This document shows positions 6,933 to 14,789 of a DNA stretch of 38,739 nucleotides, piece by piece (the first letter of the stretch is position 1; every line of letters begins with the position of its first letter). The translations under genes and the position numbers were made by a program. The notes beneath the pieces were generated by a model that was not told the origin of the DNA, ran no database searches, and saw only the letters and a list, made by a program, of their open reading frames with translations. The stretch is from Candidatus Methylomicrobium oryzae (lineage in GTDB: Bacteria > Pseudomonadota > Gammaproteobacteria > Methylococcales > Methylomonadaceae). Location: contig NZ_JAERVK010000024.1 in NCBI RefSeq assembly GCF_016745425.1, forward strand, positions 1-38,739, given 5' to 3'.

Positions 6933-8555
6933 ATGAAGTTTTTGAACTGGCTACTCTACGAAGTTCACCGTTGGCTGGGCATTGCGCTGGCCGTGTTCAT
7001 GTTCGCCTGGTTTTCGACCGGCATCGCGATCATGTATTCGACGCCGACCACGCAAAGCCGAAGCCAGCAGCTGGCCCATGCCGAAACCCTGGCGCCGCAG
7101 GCGGGCTGGCTGAGCCTGGGCGTGGCCTGGGAGCGCAGCGCCGCGCAGCGGAAAGCGTCTGCAGCCGAGCGCCGGGTGAAACCTTCGGGCAATGCCGAGG
7201 CGGCAGTCAAGCAATCGGCGATTCCGCCGGCGATCGCCGATGCCCGCCTGCTCCGGATTGCCGGCGCGCCGGTCTGGTTGGTCGAAGATACGCAAGGGAT
7301 GCGTTTTGCGTTGTCGGCCAACGACGGTTCTCTGCGTGAGGCTTCGGCCGACCAGGCTTTGCGGATCGCCGGGGACTGGTTTAAAGCCGAGAACGCGGCG
7401 CCGGTCGCGCTGCGTTATCTGGAGTCGGCCGAAAAACCGATCATCCTGCGCAATCAGGATACTTTGCGCCCATTTCATAATATCGCCACCGAAGACGGCA
7501 GGGAACTACTGATTTCCGCCCGCACCGGCGAGGTGTTGCACGCCTCGACCCGCCTGGAGCGGGCGCTTTACTGGAGCGGCAACTGGCTGCATCTTCTCAA
7601 GCCGCTGGAAGCGGTCGGCCTCGGCGAATACCGCCATACCCTCCAGTTGGGGCTGGGCTTGTTCGCGACGGTCGCCTCCTTGACCGGCCTGATCATCGGC
7701 TGGCTGCGCTGGCGTCCGGGGTTCGGCGGCAAGCCGACCTACTCGCAGGGCCGCACGCAGCCGTACCGCGAATTCTGGGCCAAATGGCATTTCTGGAGCG
7801 GGCTGCTCGGCGGCACCGCCGCGCTATGCTGGGCTTTCAGCGGTTTTCTCGATACTAACCCCGGAAAATGGTTTACCGAGGAGAATTACAGCAAGGAAGA
7901 ATTGAACCGCTTTTTGGGCAGCGAATTGCCGCCGGCGATGCGCGACTGGCGCCCGACTTCTTCGATTGCTGCTGCGGCGGACGGCGAGGACATCGTCGGT
8001 CTGAACTGGCGGCGTTTGGGCGCCGAAGCGGTTTTACTGGCCGAGACCCGCGACGGCCGCCGTCTGCCGCTGACAGGAAACGGCGCGGGTTTCGGCGAAG
8101 CCGCGATCCGGACGGCAGTGCAGCGTTTGGCCGGGGAGGTCCCGGTGGCCAGCGTCGAAACCTTGCGCGATTACGACAGCTACTACTACCCCCGGCATCA
8201 TCAAGGCCTGAAGGAAAAACCTTTGCCGGTACATCTGGCGAAACTCGCCGACGACAGCGGCACGCTGATCTATCTCGATCCGCAGGACGGCCGCCTGATC
8301 GGCAAATTCGACCGCAGCCGCCGCGTTTTCCGTTGGCTGTATTCGGCATTGCACCATTGGGATTTCGGCTGGCTGTATTACCGGCCGATCTGGGATTTCT
8401 GGATGCTGGCCTGGATTTCGTTCGGTCTGGTGCTCGGGGCCAGCTCGCTGGTGATCGGCTGGCGGCGGCTGAAAAAGTCTTTCGCGCCGAAAAAACAGGC
8501 TGTCCCGCGGACGACGGTGCAGGCCGCCAAGCTGAAGGCGGAAAACGCGGTTTGA
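6933..8555 (+). CDS. PepSY-domain membrane protein (PepSY_TM family)
   Basis: This 540-residue inner-membrane protein has about four membrane segments: near 15-35 (WLGIALAVFMFAWFSTG), 235-255, 283-303 and 480-500. Large soluble PepSY-containing regions lie between them. The opening EVHRWLGI, with a conserved His in the first helix, and the HFWSGLLGG motif are typical of the PepSY-associated TM family. That family includes iron-uptake and flavin/haem-linked reductase relatives. Paired histidines in the helices could ligate haem. The gene follows the dihaem cytochrome after 38 bases and may pass electrons across the membrane to the periplasmic proteins; this is inference from family and context. 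Confidence 0.82.
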   Translation: MKFLNWLLYEVHRWLGIALAVFMFAWFSTGIAIMYSTPTTQSRSQQLAHAETLAPQAGWLSLGVAWERSAAQRKASAAERRVKPSGNAEAAVKQSAIPPAIADARLLRIAGAPVWLVEDTQGMRFALSANDGSLREASADQALRIAGDWFKAENAAPVALRYLESAEKPIILRNQDTLRPFHNIATEDGRELLISARTGEVLHASTRLERALYWSGNWLHLLKPLEAVGLGEYRHTLQLGLGLFATVASLTGLIIGWLRWRPGFGGKPTYSQGRTQPYREFWAKWHFWSGLLGGTAALCWAFSGFLDTNPGKWFTEENYSKEELNRFLGSELPPAMRDWRPTSSIAAAADGEDIVGLNWRRLGAEAVLLAETRDGRRLPLTGNGAGFGEAAIRTAVQRLAGEVPVASVETLRDYDSYYYPRHHQGLKEKPLPVHLAKLADDSGTLIYLDPQDGRLIGKFDRSRRVFRWLYSALHHWDFGWLYYRPIWDFWMLAWISFGLVLGASSLVIGWRRLKKSFAPKKQAVPRTTVQAAKLKAENAV

Positions 8556-8567
8556 CGGCATATCGGC

Positions 8568-8600
8568 AGACCTGCCGGGTTTTCAAAACCCGGCAGGTCT
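8568..8600. repeat. Perfect 33-base palindrome, copy 1
   Basis: AGACCTGCCGGGTTTT is followed by one C and then its exact reverse complement. A second, slightly diverged copy lies at 31553-31585 between two convergent genes. The stem followed by A/T-rich flanks could serve as a terminator between the PepSY gene and tatA, but the recurrence shows it is a mobile or dispersed repeat rather than a site specific to this operon. Confidence 0.8.
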
Positions 8601-8637
8601 AAAAACTGAAACTATATGAATGATTTGGAGAATAAAC

Positions 8638-8853
8638 ATGGGCTTTAGCATTCCCCATCTGTTGATGGTATTGGCGATTGCGATTCTGGTTTTCGGCACT
8701 CGGCGCCTGAAAAATGCCGGTTCCGACCTGGGCGAAGCGATCAAAGGGTTTCGGAACGCGGTCAGGGAAAGCGAGGATACTCAGACCCTGATTCATCGGG
8801 ACGGCGGAGCCTTGGAGGCCGAGATCGCCGAGCCGCGGAAATCCAGGGTCTGA
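8638..8853 (+). CDS. tatA: TatA/TatE-type Tat translocase subunit
   Basis: This 71-residue protein has one N-terminal membrane helix (residues 5-20, [14 protein letters not shown]), the FG hinge, and an amphipathic helix with [21 protein letters not shown]. This is the TatA/TatE pattern, including the conserved Phe-Gly and GSDLG. The acidic C-terminal tail is short. ATG 8638 was chosen over an in-frame codon six residues upstream because GGAG lies seven bases before it and the protein then begins in the standard TatA way (MGFSIPH). It would form the pore-like oligomer of the twin-arginine system. The gene is next to tatB and follows a Tat-substrate gene in the same series, but no tatC is present. 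Confidence 0.9.
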   Translation: MGFSIPHLLMVLAIAILVFGTRRLKNAGSDLGEAIKGFRNAVRESEDTQTLIHRDGGALEAEIAEPRKSRV

Positions 8854-8862
8854 GCCGGAACG

Positions 8863-9174
8863 GTGTTCGAAATCGGCTTATCGGAATTGCTGATGGTCGG
8901 CCTGGTGGCGCTGGTCGCGATCGGTCCGGAAAAATTGCCTGCGGTGGCGCGGCATGCAGGATTTTGGCTGGGCAAGTCCCGGCGTACGATTGCGGCGGTC
9001 AAGGCGGAAATGCAGCGCGAATTGCAGGCTGAGGAGCTGGAGCGGCAGTGGGCCGCCGCCGAGCTGCAAAGTGCGCTGGACGACGGCAGGGCGGCGGCGA
9101 TGGAAATCGACGCCGCGATGGATGCTTTGGCGGAACCGGCGGCCGGACGTGATACGCCTACACCGTCATCCTGA
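8863..9174 (+). CDS. tatB: TatB-type Tat translocase subunit, GTG start
   Basis: The 103-residue product begins MFEIGLSELLMVGLVALVAIGPEKLPAVAR, close to the E. coli TatB opening MFDIGFSELLLV. It has one membrane helix, the GPEKLP hinge, and a long amphipathic and acidic C-terminal region (about 35-90). The start codon is GTG, nine bases after the tatA stop. TatB together with TatC recognises twin-arginine signals; the usual third gene tatC does not follow. The next gene encodes a sigma-54 activator on the same strand after 239 bases. The product is shorter than E. coli TatB (171 residues). Confidence 0.87.
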   Translation: MFEIGLSELLMVGLVALVAIGPEKLPAVARHAGFWLGKSRRTIAAVKAEMQRELQAEELERQWAAAELQSALDDGRAAAMEIDAAMDALAEPAAGRDTPTPSS

Positions 9175-9413
9175 TCGCTCTTGAGTAACTGCATGCTCAA
9201 TACGAAGCGCTGGCACAGCCTTATGCCGGAAATGCATTTGTAATTCGAATAATATCGTTTTTAAGCAAGCGGCAGAAACCCTATCATACAACCAAAGCGG
9301 GTTTCGACGGCGACTGGACAACCGGAGGTTTCGTTTCGCCCTTCATGAAAGTTTTATTGATGAAAGCATTTTTTCGGGAGCAATGCCCCGATTCCAGCTA
9401 AAGAGGGACTCTG

Positions 9414-10493
9414 ATGACATTACTGGCTTTTGACGAACTGCAGTCGCGCTCGCAGTCGCTTTCGCTCCGGGCGACGGCGATGGTTTTCGAGGACCCGGTT
9501 TCCCGCCGCCTGCTCGAACAGATCGAGCGGATTGCGCCCAGCGACGCCACCGTACTGATCATCGGCGAAACCGGCACCGGCAAAGAACTGGTCGCCCGTC
9601 ACATTCACTCTCTCAGCCGGCGCACCCGGAATACTTTCGGTGCCTTGAACTGCGCGGCGTTGAGCGAAAACCTGATCGAAAGCGAATTGTTCGGCCACGA
9701 GAAGGGGGCTTTCACCGGCGCGCTGGCGAGCAAGGACGGCTGGTTCAAGATCGCCGACAAGGGTACCCTGTTTCTCGACGAGGTCGGCGACCTGCCGCTG
9801 GGCCTGCAGGCCAAACTGCTCAGGGTTCTGCAGGAGCGCGAGGTGGTCAGGGTCGGCTCCCGCCAGGCCGTGCCGGTGGATGTCAGAATCGTCGCCGCCA
9901 CCAACGTGAACCTGGAAGAGGCCGTGGCGGCTTCGCATTTCCGCGCCGACCTGTATTACCGGTTCAATGTCGCCACGATCCACCTGTCGCCGCTGCGCGA
10001 CCGTCCCGGCGATATTCTGCCGCTGGCCCGGCATTTCCTGAAAATCTACGGCGACCGTCTGGGCTACGGCGAAATCAAGCTGCTGCCTGCCGCCGAGCAG
10101 TTACTGTTGAGCTACGACTGGCCCGGTAATATCCGCGAGCTGGAAAATGCGATTCACCGTTCGCTCCTGGTCTGCCCCGGCAATCGCCTCCGTCCCGAGG
10201 ATTTCAAACTGTCCGGCGTCCGCCCTGTAGAGGCCGCGTCTGCGGTATCGACCACTTCCTTGGAGAATGCGCTGCAGCGGCTCTGCGAACAGGCGCCGCC
10301 CCAATTGTACGATCTGATCGAGGAAACGGTGATCCGCACCGCTTTCGAGTTCTGCGAAGAAAACCAGGTACAGACCGCCAAACTGTTGAACATCAGCCGC
10401 AACGTATTGCGGCATAAACTGGGGATGTACGGGATGTTGCCGAACGGCCATAAAAAAACGGCCGACGGCGGGATAGCGGTGGCGCTGGCTTAG
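9414..10493 (+). CDS. Sigma-54-dependent activator without a sensor domain
   Basis: This 359-residue bacterial enhancer-binding protein consists almost only of the AAA+ core and a DNA-binding end. Visible are Walker A GETGTGKE (51-58), the sigma-54-contacting loop GAFTGA (98-103), Walker B TLFLDEVG (118-125) and YDWPGNIRELENA near 234-246. A Fis-type helix-turn-helix lies near 320-345 (QTAKLLNISRNVLRHKL). Only about 22 residues precede the AAA+ domain, so there is no receiver, GAF or PAS module, as in PspF-like proteins. Activity would then depend on expression level or a partner protein. Spacing from tatB is 239 bases, so it may have its own promoter. The perfect -24/-12 promoter at 390-405 is the obvious candidate target. 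Confidence 0.9.
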   Translation: MTLLAFDELQSRSQSLSLRATAMVFEDPVSRRLLEQIERIAPSDATVLIIGETGTGKELVARHIHSLSRRTRNTFGALNCAALSENLIESELFGHEKGAFTGALASKDGWFKIADKGTLFLDEVGDLPLGLQAKLLRVLQEREVVRVGSRQAVPVDVRIVAATNVNLEEAVAASHFRADLYYRFNVATIHLSPLRDRPGDILPLARHFLKIYGDRLGYGEIKLLPAAEQLLLSYDWPGNIRELENAIHRSLLVCPGNRLRPEDFKLSGVRPVEAASAVSTTSLENALQRLCEQAPPQLYDLIEETVIRTAFEFCEENQVQTAKLLNISRNVLRHKLGMYGMLPNGHKKTADGGIAVALA

Positions 10494-10528
10494 GATGTAG
10501 CTAAAATAGCTTTCCGGCATGCAGCACC

Positions 10529-10585
10529 GTAGGGTACGCTGTGCATACCTTTTTACCCTCCGGTGGTACGCATAGCGTACCCTAC
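10529..10585. repeat. GTAGGGTACGC palindromic repeat, copy 1
   Basis: The arms are GTAGGGTACGCTGTGCATACC and a near-exact reverse complement ending GCGTACCCTAC, with a short loop. The same arms recur at 28282-28357, 30315-30370 and 36044-36101, with a decayed copy near 27450-27520. All are intergenic. Downstream of the sigma-54 activator it could act as a terminator. Confidence 0.85.
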
Positions 10586-10621
10586 AACGGTTTGGGGATA
10601 TTTAACCTGTTCGTAACGTTT

Positions 10622-10662
10622 TGGTGGGGACGGGGTAATAAACCCCATCCCGCTCACTGTTC
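10622..10662. repeat. Short palindromic repeat related to a segment near 135-167
   Basis: GGGGACGGGGTAATAAACCCC with flanking ATCCCGCTCA is, on the other strand, close to the segment TGAGCGGGACAGGGTTTATAACCC near 131-161. Two similar intergenic copies suggest another small dispersed family. The similarity was judged by eye. Confidence 0.4.
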
Positions 10663-10686
10663 AGGGCGGTCATCCCGAACGCTTGA

Positions 10687-11559
10687 TCATGCGTATAACG
10701 GCGCCTCGGTTTTTTCCAAGCCTAAATACGGGGTGCCGTAAAAGTCGCCTTCGACCAGCTCGAAACCCGTGTTCTGCGCCAGCGCACTGCCTTTGATATG
10801 GGTCACGTTTGTCAGCAGGCTTTGCCCGCCGATCGAGCGGCTCAGCGCAGTCCATTGCCGTAGTTTTTCGGCCATGCCGGCTTCGCGTATCCGGTTCAGC
10901 GAATTGGCCGACAGGCTGACAAAATTCGGTTCCAAGGCCTGAATGAGCTGGTTGGCTTGCCGGCCGAGCGCGGCATAGTCAAATTTCAGGGCGATTCGAT
11001 AGCCGCGGCTACGGTAATTTTCCAGGCCCTGGTTCAACTGCTGCTGAAAGCGCGCATAGGCGGGACTGACCGGTACCGTAATCGCCACGTTGCGGGTTTC
11101 CAGTCCGCAGCGGACGATGATTTCCTCGAAATAGACGCCGTGATTTTCCTTCACGCCGAGAATGTGCCGCGGGTCGACATCCAGAAACAAGGTGTCGGTT
11201 TCCGCCTGCGCCGGCAGCAAGAGGTAATTCAGCATGTGCACGGTCCGCGACAGGCGGTCGAAATTCAGTATCGACAGCGTATCGATCGAGGGGGACAACG
11301 GATGATTCAGCAAATGCTCGATGTCGTCCCCGAACAAAGGTTCCGCCGGACTGTTCGTCAGCTCCTGTCCGGCGCAGTAGCCCGCAATCCGCGACGGATT
11401 TTCGGCCGCCCGGACCGGCGACAGCCGGCTGCCGATCTGAATCGGGCCGTATAAACCGTGAACGGCGCCGTTATTGAAGACGAACGGCCGCGAATTGCCG
11501 TGAAATCCCAATCGGTCGTTGAAGTGTTCGACTAACTGCTGTAATGGCATGGTATGCAA
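10687..11559 (-). CDS. Degenerate EAL-domain protein
   Basis: This 290-residue soluble protein keeps the frame of an EAL domain without its catalytic residues. LFLDVDPRHIL near 124-134 stands where active EALs have the Asn-containing strand. AITVPVSPAY near 159-168 replaces the ExTE motif. ALKFDYAALG near 190-199 replaces DDFGTG, and VEGDFYGTPYLG near the C-terminus corresponds to the VQGYxFGxP end motif. No EAL triplet is present, so phosphodiesterase activity is very unlikely. Such proteins often bind c-di-GMP or act as protein-interaction modules. AGGG lies six bases before the ATG. It is on the same strand as the c-di-GMP genes further on, separated by cmoM. Confidence 0.68.
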   Translation of the reverse strand: MHTMPLQQLVEHFNDRLGFHGNSRPFVFNNGAVHGLYGPIQIGSRLSPVRAAENPSRIAGYCAGQELTNSPAEPLFGDDIEHLLNHPLSPSIDTLSILNFDRLSRTVHMLNYLLLPAQAETDTLFLDVDPRHILGVKENHGVYFEEIIVRCGLETRNVAITVPVSPAYARFQQQLNQGLENYRSRGYRIALKFDYAALGRQANQLIQALEPNFVSLSANSLNRIREAGMAEKLRQWTALSRSIGGQSLLTNVTHIKGSALAQNTGFELVEGDFYGTPYLGLEKTEAPLYA

Positions 11560-11780
11560 GCCCTGAATAAAAACGCGCGGGAAAATAACCCATGATTAAC
11601 GATAACCGATAGGTTAGGGCATTCGGCAGGCGAAAGGAAACGATAGTTTTAGAAATCCATATCTAAATCGATAATAACCTGACCACTGCGTAGGATGTGC
11701 CGAACGCAGTGAAGCGCATCGAGAGCCCTTTCACGGTAAAAAGGGCGGCAAGGAAGGTTGCCGGTCCGCAATCGAAGGGG

Positions 11781-12560
11781 TCATCCCGGGTTGAGCGTGC
11801 GCTGCGCGACCAGGTGAATGTAGCGCCCCATGTCCCGGTAGGTGGGCATCCGGCAATAGCGGTATTCGAGTTCGAACAGTTCGGCCGGATCGCTGTTTTT
11901 CAGAGCCTCCTTGTCGAGATAGTCGTGGAATACCCGAATGCCGGTATGCGCCATGATCTTGAATCCCCACGCTTCGAGCTGTTCGAGAATTTTGTGCGGA
12001 TATTGCGGATTGGGCGGCGTCAGCTTGTCGCCCTTGCCGAGATAGCTGTCGTCCAAGAGGTGCCGAAGGCGCCAGCCGCCCTTTAGCGCATTGGTATAAA
12101 CCATCGCGTTCCGGTTGTAGAACAGCAGCGACAGATAGCCTCCCGTGGCGACCCGGTCGGCGATGATCTGCAGCGTCGGAATCGGCTCCGCCAGCCATTC
12201 CAGCAGCGCATGGCACAGTACCAGGTCGAAGCGGGACAGTTCAGGCGCCAGCGCCTGCGCCGCCCGATGGTGGAATTCGGCTTCCAGATCCTGGGTACGG
12301 AAAAGCTGCTCGGCGCGGGCCAGCATTTTTTCGGACAGATCGCAAAGCGTCAGCCGGTGCCCTTTTTCGGCCAGCTCCGCACTGATCTGCGCAAAGCCGC
12401 AGCCGGCATCCCAAACGGTCAGGGGTTCGGGATAGCGGTAGAAAGGCTCGAGATCTTCCTTCAGCAGCTTGAGGCGCCAGTCGCCTTTTGCGGTCGCATA
12501 GACTTTCTTCTCGAATCGCTCGATCAGTTTATCGAAATTCTTGTCCTGTTTGAGTTTCAT
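11781..12560 (-). CDS. cmoM: tRNA 5-carboxymethoxyuridine methyltransferase CmoM
   Basis: This 259-residue class-I SAM-dependent methyltransferase resembles E. coli CmoM (formerly SmtA) over its full length. It has an N-terminal RNFD-like start (KNFDKLIERFEKKVYATAKGD), the SAM-binding motif VWDAGCGFAQ at about 49-58, LCDLSEKML after it, LVLCHALLEWLAEP, LSLLFYNRNAM, and the strongly conserved GIRVFHDYL and LEYRYCRMPTYRDMGRYIH near the C-terminus. CmoM methylates cmo5U34 to mcmo5U in certain tRNAs, widening wobble decoding. The gene stands alone between two c-di-GMP-related genes. The assignment over generic methyltransferases rests on the C-terminal motifs. Confidence 0.88.
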   Translation of the reverse strand: MKLKQDKNFDKLIERFEKKVYATAKGDWRLKLLKEDLEPFYRYPEPLTVWDAGCGFAQISAELAEKGHRLTLCDLSEKMLARAEQLFRTQDLEAEFHHRAAQALAPELSRFDLVLCHALLEWLAEPIPTLQIIADRVATGGYLSLLFYNRNAMVYTNALKGGWRLRHLLDDSYLGKGDKLTPPNPQYPHKILEQLEAWGFKIMAHTGIRVFHDYLDKEALKNSDPAELFELEYRYCRMPTYRDMGRYIHLVAQRTLNPG

Positions 12561-12681
12561 TGTCGCTCGCTGTTTGCTGTCGTCGGCGAGGCTGCCGAAG
12601 CGCGGCCTTTAGCTTATCAAATCTGACCGGTTCGTACACCGGTTTGAAGTTCCGAAAGCGAACAACGAGCTGAGACGCTTT

Positions 12682-14784
12682 TTACGGAGGAGAGGGCGAT
12701 TGCAGCCGTCTCGCGAGATCCCGATTGTTCAGCATTTGCGCGATCTGCCCGCAGGGAGTCGGCTGCCCGAACAGGAAACCCTGCACGGTGTCGCAGCCGT
12801 AGCGTTTGACATAATCGTACTGGAGCCGGGTCTCGACGCCTTCGGCCACGACTTTCAGATTCAGGTTGTGAGCCATGGCGATGATGGTCCGCACGAGCGT
12901 TTCATCGTCGGGGTCCTGGCCCAGGTCGCGTATGAACGAATGGTCGATTTTCAGGGTGTGCAGCGGCAACTGTTTCAGTCGGCTTAGCGAAGAGTAGGCG
13001 GTGCCGAAATCGTCGATGCTGACCTCGATGCCGAGTTCCCTGACCAATTCCAGAACTTTGCGGGTGTTGGTGTTGCCCGGCCCGAAAAGGCTTTCGGTAA
13101 TCTCCAGCTCGAGCTTGACGCCCGGAAAGCCCGTGCGCCGGAGTATGTCGGAAATCACCAGATGCAGGTCTTCCCGGATAAACTGCGCGGGCGACAGGTT
13201 CACGGCCAGGCGGATATCCCTGTCGGCCTGAGTGCACCAGGACAGCATTTCGCGGCAGGCGGTTTCGAGAACCCACTCGTCGATCGAGGCAATCAGGCCG
13301 CATTCTTCGGCCAGCGGAATAAATTCCGCGGGCGCTATGGGGCCTTCTTCGGGCTCCTCCCAGCGCACCAGGGCTTCGAATCCGACAATCTCCAGGCTGA
13401 CCGTATCGCAGCGGGGTTGATAGAGGATGCTCAATCCGCCTTCCCGTATCGCCTGCCGCAATTTCGTTTCAAGTGCCAGACGGCGTTCGGCGCGGGCGTT
13501 CATGTCGGCCGAAAAAAAAGTATACTGGTTGCCGCCGCGGTCCTTGGAGCGGTACATGGCGGTGTCGGCATTCTTGACGATCGTCTCGGCGCGGCTGCCG
13601 TCATCCGGGAATAAGCTGACTCCGATGCTGGCCGTCACATGCAGGCTGTAGCCGTCCACCTGAATCGGCTCGGCGATCGCGGCGGTGATTTTCATCGCCA
13701 CGTCGGCCGCATCGGTTTCCTGGCGGGGCTGCGGCAGCAGCACCGCAAATTCGTCGCCGCCGAGGCGCGCGAGCGTGTCGCTGCTCCGCAAACAGGCTTT
13801 CAGCCGTTGCGCCACCTGTATTAGAAGCTTGTCCCCGACGGCGTGCCCCAAGGTATCGTTGATAATCTTGAAGCGGTCCAGGTCGAGGAACATCACCGCA
13901 ATACGCCGGCCTTCGCGTTTGGCCTGACTGGTCGCCAGGCGAAGATGGTCGTCGAAGGTGACGCGATTGGACAGACCGGTCAGCGTATCATGGTAGGCCT
14001 GATGCTCCAGCTGCCGAGTCAATTCGGTCAGTTCCCGGGTGCGTGCGTGCACCTTTTCTTCCAGTTCGTTACGCGCCTTTTGCAGCTCGATATCACGCAG
14101 TTGAATCTGGCTCAGCATGCCGTTGAAGTCGTCGACCAGCGCGCCGATCTCGTCGGCGGACAGTTTTTCGGCACGCAGGCTGTAATCCTGCGACTCGGAC
14201 ACGCGCCGGGCCGTCCGGGCGAGTTTCAGGATCGGCTCGGATACGAGCCGCTGGAGCCGGCTGGAGAACAGTACGGCAACCAGGAGCGACAGTGAAAACA
14301 CGCCGGCGCCGATGGCCAGCTCCCGCATCTGCCAGTGCTTCCAGGCGCTGAGGTCCGAGATCAGCATGATGCTGCCGATGCGATCGCCCTCGAAAACGAT
14401 CGGCGAGACGACGAACAGCTTGCCGTTGACGATTCCCGAATCCTGGTCCGGCACGATGGGTGGCACGCTGCCAATTTCTCGCGTGTAATGCACAAACAGC
14501 CGGCCTTGATCCGAAAACAGGGCCGCGCCGACGATGTCAGGTTCTTTTTTCAGGCTCGATAGCGTATCGAGCGCCGCGTCCGGATCGCTGAATGCCAAGG
14601 CCGCAATGGTATTGAAGCCGATGATATCGGCCTGGGTTCGGAGTCTGTCGAACATCGCATGGCGCAGCGACAAAAGGTCGTTTACGGCGAAGCCGAAGAC
14701 CGATAACAGCAGGGCGCAACTGCTGGTCAGCAGCAGTAGCCGCATCAGTTTCTTTCTCAGCGAGGTTCTGCCTGTGATATTCAT
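12682..14784 (-). CDS. Membrane GGDEF-EAL protein with CHASE8-type sensor (YfiN-like)
   Basis: The 700-residue protein has membrane helices near 13-35 and 156-176 enclosing a periplasmic region that resembles CHASE8 of YfiN/DgcN. A HAMP domain (about 175-235) and a short coiled coil follow. The GGDEF domain (265-425) keeps GGDEF at 342-346 and an I-site RSSD five residues before it, so it should make c-di-GMP and be product-inhibited. The EAL domain (435-690) keeps EAL at 470-472, NLSPAQF, ELEITES, DDFGTAYSSL, LKID and VAEGVE, so it should also be able to cleave c-di-GMP. The gene lies five bases after a yfiR-like gene, implying control by the periplasmic partner. Classic YfiN lacks the EAL part, so the net activity cannot be predicted. 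Confidence 0.9.
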   Translation of the reverse strand: MNITGRTSLRKKLMRLLLLTSSCALLLSVFGFAVNDLLSLRHAMFDRLRTQADIIGFNTIAALAFSDPDAALDTLSSLKKEPDIVGAALFSDQGRLFVHYTREIGSVPPIVPDQDSGIVNGKLFVVSPIVFEGDRIGSIMLISDLSAWKHWQMRELAIGAGVFSLSLLVAVLFSSRLQRLVSEPILKLARTARRVSESQDYSLRAEKLSADEIGALVDDFNGMLSQIQLRDIELQKARNELEEKVHARTRELTELTRQLEHQAYHDTLTGLSNRVTFDDHLRLATSQAKREGRRIAVMFLDLDRFKIINDTLGHAVGDKLLIQVAQRLKACLRSSDTLARLGGDEFAVLLPQPRQETDAADVAMKITAAIAEPIQVDGYSLHVTASIGVSLFPDDGSRAETIVKNADTAMYRSKDRGGNQYTFFSADMNARAERRLALETKLRQAIREGGLSILYQPRCDTVSLEIVGFEALVRWEEPEEGPIAPAEFIPLAEECGLIASIDEWVLETACREMLSWCTQADRDIRLAVNLSPAQFIREDLHLVISDILRRTGFPGVKLELEITESLFGPGNTNTRKVLELVRELGIEVSIDDFGTAYSSLSRLKQLPLHTLKIDHSFIRDLGQDPDDETLVRTIIAMAHNLNLKVVAEGVETRLQYDYVKRYGCDTVQGFLFGQPTPCGQIAQMLNNRDLARRLQSPSPP

Positions 14785-14789
14785 AAGCT

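Noticed and set aside
9211-9228. Second sigma-54-like site (TGGCAC...TATGCC) before the activator gene
   Set aside because: Spacing between GG and GC is 11 rather than 10 bases and the -12 element lacks TTGC.
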